Origin: Labilibaculum sp. DW002
Lineage (GTDB): Bacteria; Bacteroidota; Bacteroidia; Bacteroidales; Marinifilaceae
Direction of reading: 5' to 3'
DNA: 64,000 bases
Assembly: GCF_029029525.1 (NCBI RefSeq)
Contig: NZ_JAKJSC010000003.1
Coordinates: 124,001 to 188,000 of the forward strand
This document shows, piece after piece, positions 28,566-39,300 of the stretch; position 1 is the first letter of the stretch, and the number at the start of each line of letters is the position of its first letter. The notes under the pieces were generated by a model. It made no database searches. It saw only the letters and a list, made by a program, of their open reading frames with translations, and was not told where the DNA came from. A program made the translations under genes and the position numbers.

Positions 28566-30098
28566 ATGAACGATAATAAAGTCAGAGTTCGATTTGCCCC
28601 TAGTCCAACAGGACCTTTACATATGGGAGGTGTTAGAACAGCCCTTTTCAACTATTTATTTGCCCGTAAACACGGTGGCGAATTCTTGTTACGTATTGAG
28701 GATACCGATCAAACGCGTTATGTACCAGGTGCTGAAGATTATATTGCAGAAGCCTTAAACTGGTGTGGTATTACTATAGATGAAGGTGCTACTGTTGGTG
28801 GGGAATATGGTCCATACCGTCAGTCTGAGAGAAAACCATTGTATCGCGAGTATGCTGAGAAATTAATTGCATCAGGTGATGCTTACTATGCTTTTGATAC
28901 AGCGGAAGAACTGGATGCTATTCGTAATGAATACGAAGCTGAAAAGAAGACCTTTACATATAACCCTGATACTCGTGATAACTTAAACAACTCTTTAGCA
29001 TTAAGTGCTGATGAAGTTCAAGCTAAGATCGAAGCAGGTACACCTTACGTTGTGCGTTTCAAAATGCCAGTAAACGAAGAACTTCATCTTGATGATGAGA
29101 TTAGAAAACATGTTATATTCAACACTTCTGCGCTTGACGACAAGGTTCTTTTCAAATCGGATGGTATGCCAACATACCACTTAGCTAATGTCGTTGATGA
29201 TTACTTGATGAAGATATCTCACGTGATTCGTGGTGAGGAATGGTTACCATCTATGCCTCTTCACGTTTTATTATACAAAAAATTAGGTTGGGAAGCTGAA
29301 ATGCCAAAATTTGCACACCTGCCATTAATTCTTAAGCCTGTAGGAAAAGGTAAACTTAGTAAACGTGATGGTGATAAGCTTGGATTCCCTGTTTTCCCTT
29401 TACTTTGGACTGATCCAAAAACGCAAGACATTTCTTCTGGATATCGTGAAGATGGTTACTTCCCTGAAGCATTTGTTAATATGTTAGCTTTCTTAGGATG
29501 GAACCCTGGAACCGAGCAAGAGATTTTCTCAATGGAGGAATTATCTGAAGCATTCTCGTTGGATAGAGTTGGAAAATCAGGTTCAAAATTCGATCCGGAA
29601 AAAACAAAATGGTTCAACCGTCAGTACTTAGTGACTAAATCTGATGAAGAAATTGGTCAGCTATTCAGTAAAGAAGTGCTTGCTGAAAAAGGAATCGAAG
29701 CTGATTCAGATAAAGTAACAAGAGTTTGCGGCATGGTTAAAGATCGTGTTGACTTTATCTCTGAACTTTGGGATCAAGTTAACTTCTTCTTCGAAGCTCC
29801 TTTGGAATTCGATGCAAAGACTGCTAAAAAAGCTTGGAAAGGTGAAGCTGCTGAATTAATGCAGGAACTTAAAACTATCTTATCTGATATCTCTGATTTC
29901 TCATCTGCAAACACAGAGATAATTGTCAAAGAATGGATTACAGCTAAAGAAATTGGTTTTGGTAAAGTTATGAACCCATTCCGTTTGGCAATGGTAGGCG
30001 CTGGAAAAGGGCCACATATGTTCGACATTATCGAATTATTGGGAAAAGACGAAAGTATTGCTCGTTTAGACTATGCAATTGAGAACATCAAAAAATAG
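28566..30098 (+). CDS. gltX: Glutamyl-tRNA synthetase
   Basis: A 510-residue class I synthetase. The ATP-binding HIGH-type motif is HMGG (19-22, in [15 protein letters not shown]) and the KMSKS-type motif is KLSKR (263-267). The C-terminal anticodon-binding domain is complete. A separate GlnS is encoded convergently at 32.2-30.5 kb, so this enzyme is probably the discriminating type that charges only tRNA-Glu (inference). Confidence 0.95.
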   Translation: MNDNKVRVRFAPSPTGPLHMGGVRTALFNYLFARKHGGEFLLRIEDTDQTRYVPGAEDYIAEALNWCGITIDEGATVGGEYGPYRQSERKPLYREYAEKLIASGDAYYAFDTAEELDAIRNEYEAEKKTFTYNPDTRDNLNNSLALSADEVQAKIEAGTPYVVRFKMPVNEELHLDDEIRKHVIFNTSALDDKVLFKSDGMPTYHLANVVDDYLMKISHVIRGEEWLPSMPLHVLLYKKLGWEAEMPKFAHLPLILKPVGKGKLSKRDGDKLGFPVFPLLWTDPKTQDISSGYREDGYFPEAFVNMLAFLGWNPGTEQEIFSMEELSEAFSLDRVGKSGSKFDPEKTKWFNRQYLVTKSDEEIGQLFSKEVLAEKGIEADSDKVTRVCGMVKDRVDFISELWDQVNFFFEAPLEFDAKTAKKAWKGEAAELMQELKTILSDISDFSSANTEIIVKEWITAKEIGFGKVMNPFRLAMVGAGKGPHMFDIIELLGKDESIARLDYAIENIKK

Positions 30099-30140
30099 AT
30101 TTTAATAGCACTGAATAAAACCAGTGACATAGAATATAAG

Positions 30141-30170
30141 AACCACTTCCAGCTTTGGAGGTGGTTTTTT
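30141..30170 (+). terminator. Rho-independent terminator after gltX
   Basis: Ten-pair stem AACCACTTCC / GGAGGTGGTT (one wobble) with a six-base loop and a long T run. Confidence 0.92.
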
Positions 30171-30180
30171 TGTTTTTTTA

Positions 30181-30363
30181 AGTCTCCCTTTCAGGGGAGA
30201 TATAGAGGGGTGTTCACAGAAGAATTTTGATAATCTGAACTTACATTGGAATACAAATAAAGAATAAATCTTTCTCTTGGAGGGAAAGTGCCGATGACGA
30301 AAGGATGTATTGGTTCATTACATCCCTCTGTCCTGTTGGACATCTCCCCTAAAAAGGGAGACG
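30181..30363. repeat. Inverted-repeat module, REP/MITE-like
   Basis: The left end (30181-30213) carries GTCTCCC-TTTCA-GGGGAGAT then AGAGGGGTGT. The right end (30320-30363), read on the minus strand, carries GTCTCCC-TTTTTA-GGGGAGAT then AGAGGGATGT after an 11-base insertion. Each end can fold by itself and the two face each other across about 106 bases. It does not resemble the CAAGTC-type REP copies at 18.9-20.1 kb, so it is a second family. Confidence 0.7.
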
Positions 30364-30404
30364 CTATAAATTAAATAGATTGCTTAAAATTTAATGGATA
30401 GGAT

Positions 30405-30443
30405 ATAAAAAAAACCTGTCAGAATTCTAAATTCTAACAGGTT
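30405..30443 (-). terminator. Rho-independent terminator of glnS
   Basis: On the minus strand AACCTGTTAGAATT / AGAATTCTGACAGGTT forms a long stem with one mismatch and a three-base loop, followed by eight T. It sits about 45 bases past the glnS stop. Confidence 0.85.
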
Positions 30444-30487
30444 TGTTATATTGTCTTGAAGCTTGCAGCTGTGGGCTGATAGCTATT

Positions 30488-32200
30488 TTACTTCTTTTGT
30501 TTTTTAGACCATGAGTCTTTTAAAGGTACAGTACGGTTGAAAATTAATTTCTCGGCATTTGTATCCTTATCAACAGAGAAATATCCCAAACGTGTAAATT
30601 GGTATCCTTGTTCTGCTTTAGCATCTTTTAAACAAGGCTCAACATAACATTCAGAAAGAATACTTAAAGAATCAGGATTAATGAATTCTTTAAAGTCTAC
30701 ATCTTTTTGAGCATCTGGAGCTTCATCGTTGAATAAACGATCGTAAATTCTCACCTCTGCTTTAGCAGCATGCTTAGCAGAAACCCAATGAAGCGTTCCT
30801 TTTACTTTACGTTTACTTTCCTCAGAACCACTTCCTGATTTTGATAATGGATCGTATGTTGCGTGAATTTCTGTGATGTTACCATCGGCATCCTTCACCG
30901 CTTTCTCACACATTACAATATAACCGGCCTTAAGGCGAACTTCGCGACCAGGCGTCATTCTGAAGAATTTTCTAGGCGCATCTTCCATAAAGTCCTCACG
31001 CTCGATGTAGAGTTCTCTTGAGAAAGGAATTTCTCGTGATCCTGATTCCGGATCTTCCGGATTATTCTCGATGCTTAAGAATTCTTCTTGTCCTTCAGGG
31101 TAGTTTGTTAATACCAGTTTTACCGGATTAAGCACAGCCATTACACGAGGTGCTGTTTTGTTCAAATCTTCACGAACACAGTGTTCCAAAACTGAAACAT
31201 CAATCACATTATTACGCTTTGCCACACCAATGGTATCAGCAAAGTTTTTAATTGAATTTGGGGTATAACCTCTTCTACGCAAACCTGAGATGGTTGGCAT
31301 TCGAGGATCATCCCATCCCGATACGTGATTTTCGTTAACCAATTGAAGAAGCTTACGCTTACTCATTACCGTGTAACTCAAATTCAAACGTGCAAATTCA
31401 CGTTGTTTAGGCTGGTATTCAGTATCTGTAATATTGTTTACAAACCACTCGTAAAGTGGACGATGAACTTCAAATTCAAGTGTACAGATTGAGTGAGTGA
31501 TCCCCTCTAAATAATCCGACTCGCCATGAGCATAGTCGTACATCGGGTAAATACACCAGGCATCGCCCGTACGGTGATGATGCGCATGCATAATACGATA
31601 CATCAATGGATCACGCATGTGCATGTTTGGCGATGCCATATCAATTTTTGCACGTAATACTTTTTCTCCATCCTTAAATTCACCAGCTCTCATTCGAGCA
31701 AACAAATCTAAATTTTCTTCAACAGAACGGCTACGGAACGGGCTTTCGGTTCCGGGAACCGTTGGCGTACCTTTCTGTTCAGCAATAGTTGCTGCAGATT
31801 GGTCATCAACGTATGCTTTACCGTCCTTAATTAACTTGACAGCCCAATCGTATAGTTGTTCAAAATAGTCAGAGGTGTAGTAAGGATCTGCATCCCACTG
31901 AAAACCTAACCATTTGATATCTTCCATTATAGAATCTACGTATTCTGTATCTTCCTTTACAGGATTAGTGTCGTCGAAACGTAGGTTGCATTTTCCCTGG
32001 TATTGTTGGGCAAGGCTAAAGTTTAGGCAGATTGCTTTTGCATGTCCAATGTGTAGGTAACCGTTTGGCTCCGGAGGGAAACGGGTGTGTACTCTACCAT
32101 CATTGACATTGTTTTTCAGATCCTCTTCAATGATCTGCTGGATAAAATTCAGAGATTTTACTTCCTTAGCATTCTCGTCATTCATAGTCTTGTTATCCAT
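30488..32200 (-). CDS. glnS: Glutaminyl-tRNA synthetase
   Basis: A 570-residue class I synthetase. The signature [16 protein letters not shown] contains HIGH at 50-53, and VMSKRKL (near 279) is the KMSKS loop. The two C-terminal beta-barrel anticodon domains are present (to [11 protein letters not shown]). It charges tRNA-Gln directly. ATG at 32185 (Met6) is an alternative start. A promoter and a terminator of its own are seen. Confidence 0.95.
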   Translation of the reverse strand: MDNKTMNDENAKEVKSLNFIQQIIEEDLKNNVNDGRVHTRFPPEPNGYLHIGHAKAICLNFSLAQQYQGKCNLRFDDTNPVKEDTEYVDSIMEDIKWLGFQWDADPYYTSDYFEQLYDWAVKLIKDGKAYVDDQSAATIAEQKGTPTVPGTESPFRSRSVEENLDLFARMRAGEFKDGEKVLRAKIDMASPNMHMRDPLMYRIMHAHHHRTGDAWCIYPMYDYAHGESDYLEGITHSICTLEFEVHRPLYEWFVNNITDTEYQPKQREFARLNLSYTVMSKRKLLQLVNENHVSGWDDPRMPTISGLRRRGYTPNSIKNFADTIGVAKRNNVIDVSVLEHCVREDLNKTAPRVMAVLNPVKLVLTNYPEGQEEFLSIENNPEDPESGSREIPFSRELYIEREDFMEDAPRKFFRMTPGREVRLKAGYIVMCEKAVKDADGNITEIHATYDPLSKSGSGSEESKRKVKGTLHWVSAKHAAKAEVRIYDRLFNDEAPDAQKDVDFKEFINPDSLSILSECYVEPCLKDAKAEQGYQFTRLGYFSVDKDTNAEKLIFNRTVPLKDSWSKKQKK

Positions 32201-32333
32201 ACTTCACTCTAATTTAGATGATACATGTATTGCCTGAGATTCGGAATCGAATCCTGCCTTGCTTTTCTGATTGAAATGCTGATTACTAAATTTACAATAA
32301 TTTGTTTTATTAGATGCAATTCAAACGAAAAAA

Positions 32334-32362
32334 CAAAAGTATAGAAAATCCGTTAAAATCAA
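32334..32362 (-). promoter_or_regulatory. Probable promoter of glnS
   Basis: On the minus strand TTG is followed after 18 bases by TACTTTTG, an exact -7 match with spacing one or two bases short of usual. The leader to the ATG would be about 125 bases. Confidence 0.45.
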
Positions 32363-32479
32363 TTACGATTTGGTGATTACGAACTAGTAATTAGTACATG
32401 AATCGTAATTTTATACTCTGAATTCGTAAAATCTAATTTTATCTCTTATTTTCGCCAACGAATATCATATCAAAAGAAG

Positions 32480-32830
32480 ATGGGAATTATAGAACTGGAA
32501 GGATTGGAATTTTATGGCTATCATGGCTGTTTTGTTGAAGAGCAAGTGGTAGGTAATAAGTTTATTGTATATGTGCGCATGGAGTATAATGCTGAAAAAG
32601 CAGTAAAATCAGACCAAATTGGTGATGCACTAAATTACCAACGTGCATATGAAATGATAAAAGAGCAAGTTCAAATTACTTCTCATTTATTGGAGCATGT
32701 TGGACAGCGGATTTTGGATGTTTTGTATGAAAAATTCCCGGAATTGGAGAAGGCTACCGTTAAAGTTTCGAAAATGAATCCCCCTATGGGCGGGCAAATC
32801 GAGAAAGTTAGTTTAACTTTAAGTCGATAA
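32480..32830 (+). CDS. folB: Dihydroneopterin aldolase
   Basis: A 116-residue folate-pathway enzyme that cleaves dihydroneopterin to 6-hydroxymethyl-dihydropterin. The family start LEGLEFYGYHGCFVEEQVVG holds the catalytic Glu. ALNYQRAYEMI and the Lys of VKVSKMNPPMGG are conserved. Length is normal. It is divergent from glnS and followed by the tRNA-Cys promoter. Confidence 0.93.
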   Translation: MGIIELEGLEFYGYHGCFVEEQVVGNKFIVYVRMEYNAEKAVKSDQIGDALNYQRAYEMIKEQVQITSHLLEHVGQRILDVLYEKFPELEKATVKVSKMNPPMGGQIEKVSLTLSR

Positions 32831-32893
32831 GTTTTTGATAATGCTTGCGTTGTAAAAAACTTGTAATTTTTTTAGCATAAAAGCTTTAAAAAG

Positions 32894-32926
32894 TTTGTAC
32901 GAGTAAAACAGAAATTTATATCTTTG
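32894..32926 (+). promoter_or_regulatory. Bacteroidota-type promoter of tRNA-Cys
   Basis: TTTG (32894-32897) and TATCTTTG (32919-32926) are separated by 21 bases. The transcript would start about 15 bases before the tRNA. Confidence 0.75.
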
Positions 32927-32947
32927 CATCGCTCTTAAGGAGAAAAG

Positions 32948-33018
32948 GGTCTCTTGGCCGAGTGGCTAGGCAGTGGTCTGCAAAACCATCTACGGCGGTT
33001 CGAATCCGCCAGAGACCT
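32948..33018 (+). tRNA. tRNA-Cys (GCA)
   Basis: A 71-base cloverleaf. Acceptor GGTCTCT pairs with AGAGACC, the discriminator is T, the D-stem is GCC/GGC, the anticodon stem is GTGGT/ACCAT around loop CTGCAAA (GCA at 32980-32982), and the T-arm is GGCGG-TTCGAAT-CCGCC. CCA is not encoded. Confidence 0.97.
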
Positions 33019-33027
33019 CAATAAAAA

Positions 33028-33059
33028 CGCTTAACTTCCTAGAAGTTAAGCGTTTTTTT
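33028..33059 (+). terminator. Rho-independent terminator of tRNA-Cys
   Basis: Eleven-pair perfect stem CGCTTAACTTC / GAAGTTAAGCG with loop CTA and seven T. Confidence 0.95.
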
Positions 33060-33088
33060 ATGCACTAAAGAAAGAGCTGTAATTACTA

Positions 33089-33125
33089 TAAAGCCACATG
33101 AATTCTGCAATTTATGTGGCTTTTA
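33089..33125. terminator. Second strong hairpin, terminator-like
   Basis: AAAGCCACATGAATT pairs with AATTTATGTGGCTTT over 15 positions (one wobble) with a five-base loop. Only four T follow, so termination is less certain than for the hairpin just upstream. Confidence 0.5.
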
Positions 33126-33387
33126 TTATAGGTTTTAATTAAACCAATAACTTCTTTATGATATTTTACGTATGATTAATTTAGCTTATAAAAAGGATTC
33201 GTTTACATGCCTATGTAGATGGAAATGAGGTCTTTTTTGTAACAGGTTTATAAATAGAACACGATTTCAAATTATAAGCTTAATAAGATTTAAAATAAAT
33301 CTGGTGGGATATTACTAATGCATTAGATTAAATCTTTGATAAATGTTTATTTTGTAAACCGTATGTATTATTATAATCGATAGGTTA

Positions 33388-36300
33388 ATGCAAAAATTCT
33401 GCTCAAAAATATTTTTTTTCTTTATTCTCTTCCTTTCACTTGGATCTTCCCTAGCTGCGCAAGATTATGATTTTTATTCAGATGCATATGAAATTTCAGA
33501 TATAAATGATTGGCAATCTGCAGATGCAGAATTTACAACCATAGGAGCCACAGCTGATGGTGTTCAAGCATCTTGTTGGAATACCAATGCAGATTATACT
33601 AGATGGTTTAAGTTTCAGGCGACCACCAATATGGTGAACGTTACCGTTAAACGAGGCGGTAGCTTGGGGACCATACGTAGAGTTAATCTTGCTTTATGGC
33701 AAGCCGACGGGACAAGTGAGATTTCTTGTAATCGATATGTCGGAAACAATGATAATGTAACAGTTGGTGCTGCTAATTTAGTTGTAGGCAATTGGTATTA
33801 TATTTCGGTTGATAACCATTATGGGCCTTATCGCGGAAGCTTTACTTTAGCCGTAAATAACCAGGTTGATTACGATTATTATGAGGGAGCCTATGAAATT
33901 CCTGATATTAATAATTGGCAATCTGCAGATGCAGAATTTTCAACTGTTGGCGCTACGGCTGATGGAGTTCAAGCATCTTGTTGGAATACCAATGCTGATT
34001 ATACTAGGTGGTTTAAGTTTCAGGCCACAACCAATATGGTGAATGTAACTGTTAAGCGAGGTGGAAGTTTAGGAACGTTACGTAGAACAAATCTTGCTTT
34101 GTGGGAAGCCAATGGAACAAGTGAACTTGCTTGCAATCGATACATCGGAAACAATGATAATGTAACAGTTGGTGTTGCTAATTTAGTTGTAGGCAATTGG
34201 TATTATATTTCGGTTGATAATCATTATGGACCTTATCGCGGAAGCTTTACTTTAGCCGTAAATAATCAAGCTGATTACGATTATTACGAAGGAGCTATCG
34301 AATTAACTGATTTAAGTGATTGGGATTCATCTGATGCGGCTTATACAACTTATGGAGCGACTTCAGATTTGAATGCTGGTTCCTGTTGGAATACCTCTGC
34401 GCATTATAATCGTTGGTTTAAATTTCAGGCAACAAGCTCTGCAATAACTATAGAGGTAAAGCGAGGGGGAACCCTAGGAACGGTTCGAAGAATAAATGCT
34501 GCTTTATGGGAAGCAGATGGTACAACAGAGATTGCTTGTAAACGATATATTGGAAATAACGATAATGTAACTGTTGGAAGTGTTAGTTTGGTACCGGGTA
34601 ATTGGTATTATCTCTCAGTTGATAATAATCATAGTTCTTACCGTGGTTCTTTTAGCTTGCACGTAGATGATCAGGCAGATTATGATTTTTATGAGGGAGC
34701 CGTTGAGTTAACTGAACTTGATGATTGGTGCTCTGCTGATGCTGAATATTCAACTGTAGGAGCTTCTTCCGATCGATTAGCTGGTTCTTGCTGGAATACT
34801 TCACCCAATTATAATCGCTGGTTCAAATTTACAGCTACAACCAATACAATTAATGTGACCGTTAAGCGTGGTGGTACTTTAGGAACAATCCGCAGGATTA
34901 ATTTGGCCTTATGGGATGGTGATGGAGTAAGCGAAGTTGCTTGTAATCGATATGTGTCTGATAATGATAATGTGAGTGCAGGGTCAACGGTTTTAGTTCC
35001 TGGAAATGAGTATTACATATCGGTAGACAACAATTACAGTGGTTATCGTGGAACATTCACTTTATGTATTGATAATCAGACAGATTATGATTTTTATGAA
35101 GGAGCGAAGGATGTAACAAGCCTGATAAATTCCTGTTCTGCTGATGCAGAATTCACTACTGTTGGAGCAACTTCAGATTTAAATGCTGGATCTTGTTGGA
35201 ATACTTCACCTAATTATAACCGATGGTTCAAATTTACTGCTACAACCAATATGATTAACCTGACGGTTAAACGAGGCGGAAGTTTTGGAACCATTCGAAG
35301 GATCAATGCAGCTTTGTGGGAGGCCGATGGACTAACAGAAGTTTCTTGTAATAGATATGTGAATACAGATGATAATGTAAGTGTAGGATCGATTGATCTT
35401 GTACCAGGTAACGAGTATTATTTTTCTGTTGATAACAATTACAGTGGTTACCGAGGCACGTTTACACTTTGTATAGAGGATCAGTTAGACTATGATTTTT
35501 TCGAAGGAGCTAAGGACATTACCAATTTGATTAACTCTTGTTCTAACGATGCTGAATATACTACAGTTGGTGCAACTCCCGATCGAATAGCTGCTCCATG
35601 CTGGAATACTTCTCCTAATTATAACAGATGGTTCAAATTTTTGGCTGTTAAACCTGCCATTAATATTGAGTTGAAACGAGGTGGAAGCTTTGGAACCATT
35701 CGAAGAGCAAATATTGCACTTTTTGATAGCGATGGAATAACCGTATTGGATTGCAATCGATATGTAAATACAAATGATAATGTTCAGGTCGATCATGAAG
35801 GTCTTACTGTTGGACAGTGGTATTATATTGCTGTAGATAATAACTATAGCGGTTATCGAGGAACATTCACGCTTTGCTTGGATGATAATGTGAGCTACGA
35901 TTATTACGAGGGAGCTAAGGAACTAGGAATTATTCACAATTGGACAAGTATGGATGCTGCCTACACAACAATTGGCGCAACTCCAGATCGAAATGCAGCT
36001 TCTTGTTGGAATACTTCTCCCAATTACAATCGATGGTTTAAGTTTACCGCAACAACAAATCAAATTCATTTTGAAGTAAGACGCGGTGGCAGCTATGGTA
36101 CGATTCGAAGAATTAACCTTGCTATTTGGCAAGCAGATGGAATTACCGAGGTTTCTTGTAATCGATACATCGATAACAATGATAATGTTCTGGTAGAATC
36201 TATTGATTTGATTCCTGGAAATACCTACTATGCTTCTGTTGATAATAATTACAGTGGCTATCGGGGTACTTTCTCTTTATTTGTTAATGATGAAGTGGAT

Positions 36301-39300
36301 TATGATTTTTATGAAGGTGCTAAGGATGTAACTCATTTAATCAATTCAACTTCAGATCTAGAGGCTTATACGACTTTGGGAGCTACTGCGGATAAAAATG
36401 CTGCATCTTGTTGGAATACAGTACCAAATTATAATCGCTGGTTTAAATTTCAAGCTACTTCTCCAGGTATTAATGTTACGGTTAAGCGTGGTGGTGTTTA
36501 TGGTACGGTACGTAGAGTAAATCTTGCCTTGTGGGAAGCCGATGGAACATCAGAAATTGCTTGTGATCGCTATATCAGCAATAATGATGAGGTCGATTTA
36601 AGTCATGAAGGATTAACGGTAGGCAATTGGTATTACATTTCTGTAGACAATAATTATAGTGGCTATCGAGGTACATTTACCTTGGAATTGAATGACGATG
36701 TTGGTTACGATTATTATGAGGGAGCAATAGAATTAATTGATATTAACAATTGGGAATCTGCACCAGCAGAATATTCAACTCAAGGAGCAACACCAGATAA
36801 AATTGCAGCATCTTGTTGGAATACTTCTCCAAATTATAACCGTTGGTTTAAATTTGTAGCAACCACTCCTGTTATCGATGTGGAGGTGAAAACAGGTGGA
36901 ATTTACGGTAATGTACGCAGAATAAATGCTGCCATTTGGCAAGATGATGGTCTTACACAAGTTGCTTGTAACCGATATCAGAATAATAATGATAACGTAC
37001 AATTAGGTGCCAATAATTTAATTCCAGGAAACACCTACTACATATCAGTTGATAATAATTACAGTGGTTATAGAGGAACTTTTACCCTTGCCGTAAACGA
37101 TGAGGTTGATTATGATTTTTATGAAGGAGCTTATGAATTAACGGAGCTTAATAGTTGGCAATCTGTCGATGCACAGTTCAGTACAATGGGTGCAACTTCT
37201 GATAAAAATGCTGCTTCTTGTTGGAACACGTCTCCTAATTACAATCGCTGGTTTAAATTTCAAGCTTTAAGTGCTGATGTTAGCATTGATGTATTAAGAG
37301 GTGGATCTTTAGGCACAGTTCGTCGCTTGAATGCAGCTTTGTGGGAAGCCGACGGAACAACAGAAATTGCTTGTAAAAGATATTCTGGTAACAATGATAA
37401 CCTAAATATTACACAATCTGGTTTAACACCAGGTAATTGGTACTACATTTCGGTTGATAACAATTACAGCGGATACCGAGGAACTTTTACATTAGCAATA
37501 AATAATGTAAGTGGCACGGAGTACTATGCCATTGCCAATGGTAATTGGAATGATACAAATACTTGGTCGCTTACAGAGGGTGGCCTACCTGCCGGTACGA
37601 TTCCTGTAGCAGCAAATATTGCTCACATTGGAGGATATACAGTAAGCGTAAATGCCGATGCAGCTTGTGCCTATTTAGATATTGATGTTAAAAATAGTAC
37701 AACAGGCCTAATTGTAGATGCTGCAAATCTGGATGTGAAAGGAGCACTTGATTTTGTTAATTCTGGCAATAACTTCGACGCTTCAATACAAATTCTGAAT
37801 GGAGGAAACTTATTGGTGAATGCCGATTTAGAAATGAATAGGAATGGAGGATCTAATAACTTTTTCATCGATATTCAAGGAAATTCTACTTTGGAAATAG
37901 GTAACGATTTGAAATTGATTAGTGCATCAGGAACGTCTTTTGAAACTCAAATTAACTTGGCATCATCTGCTGTTTTAAATATAGAAAGAGACATCAACTG
38001 TGTGAGTACAGGGGGAACCAAAATTAAAATATCTGCTGCGAATAATTCGATTATTCAGGCCAAACGAGATATCGTTTATAGTGCAAATATGGCTGATATG
38101 CTCGAAATTGAATTGGTAAACAATGCTAGTATCGAATTGGGTAGAAGTTTTGTAAGAGGAAGTACGGCTTATGGAGTTTTGGATTGCCAGAATAATTCAA
38201 CAGTTAATTTTAACGGAACAGAATACATTCAGGAAATTGCAGCAAATGCCGGTGCCGGTGGTGATGCATTTGTTTATCAGAATTTGACTGTAAATAACAC
38301 TCGAATTTCTGTGCCACAAGTAAGTCTTGAAGGAGATGTTGTGGTTAACAAGCAATTGAATTTAATTTCAGGTGTAATTCATACAGAAGTAGGAAAAACT
38401 TTGACTTTAGCAAATACTGCTTCTTTATTGGGAGGTAGTTCGAGCAGTTATATCGAAGGACCGTTAGAAAAGATTGGCAATACAGCTTTTACCTTTCCAA
38501 TTGGAAAGGATGGCTTGTATCAGCCAATTACGATTTCAGCTCCTTCGTCTTCAACTGATGCATTTACTGCAGAATATTTTGCTCAAGATCCCGATGGAAC
38601 TTATAGTCGAGATCTAAAAGATCCTGCAATTGATAATATTTCAGATTGTGAATATTGGATGTTAGAAAGAACGGCAGGAAATTCTAACGTTAGGCCTACT
38701 CTTTTGTGGGATGGCGATGCATGTTGTATTAGCGATCTGTCTAGTCTTAAAGTTACAACTTGGGATGGAGCCCAATGGACCGACCTTGGGAATGCTTCAA
38801 CTACTGGAAATACCTTGAATGGAAGCATTCAGTCTTCTGGTTCAATAAGCAATGCTTCTAATCCTGTTACTTTTGGTAATCCACTTCCAGCAAGCGATTT
38901 TATAGGTTTGTCGGGCCCTTATTGTACAAATGATACGCCGACCGTACTTACAGGATCTCCACAAGATGCAAAGGGCGAATTTTCTGGACCTGGAATTATA
39001 GATAATGGAGATGGAACGGCCACATTCACACCTTTGGATGCAGGTGGTGGAACACACACGATATATTATTCTTATACAACTGCTTTGTCAGGATGTAGCA
39101 GAACAACCAGTCAGGATGTAGTGGTTAATTTTGATCCAACCGCTTCGGTAACTGGAACGGCTACAATTTGTGCCGACGAGCCAACAGATATTTCTTTATT
39201 CTTTACGGGAGTAGCACCATGGACAGTTACCTATACCGATGGAACGAATTCCTACACTGTAACAACATCAAGCAATCCATATGTGTTCGAAACGAATGTT

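Larger units (their letters stand above)
30099..30487. other. Convergent intergenic region gltX / glnS with terminators and an inverted repeat
   Basis: It contains the gltX terminator (30141-30170), an inverted-repeat module (30181-30363), and the glnS terminator (30405-30443). No coding potential. Confidence 0.7.
33019..33387. other. Intergenic region between tRNA-Cys and the giant repeat protein
   Basis: It holds the tRNA terminator, a second strong hairpin (33089-33125) and about 260 AT-rich bases upstream of the repeat-protein gene. I found no exact TAnnTTTG promoter for that gene and no reading frame. Confidence 0.5.

Noticed and set aside
35485-37002. Minus-strand frames with recurring similar translations inside the giant repeat gene
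   Set aside because: They repeat only because the plus-strand coding repeats do; no start context, promoter or family.
33463-37509. CRISPR-like or minisatellite array
   Set aside because: Units are 405 bases, contiguous and in frame without spacers, so this is protein-domain repetition.
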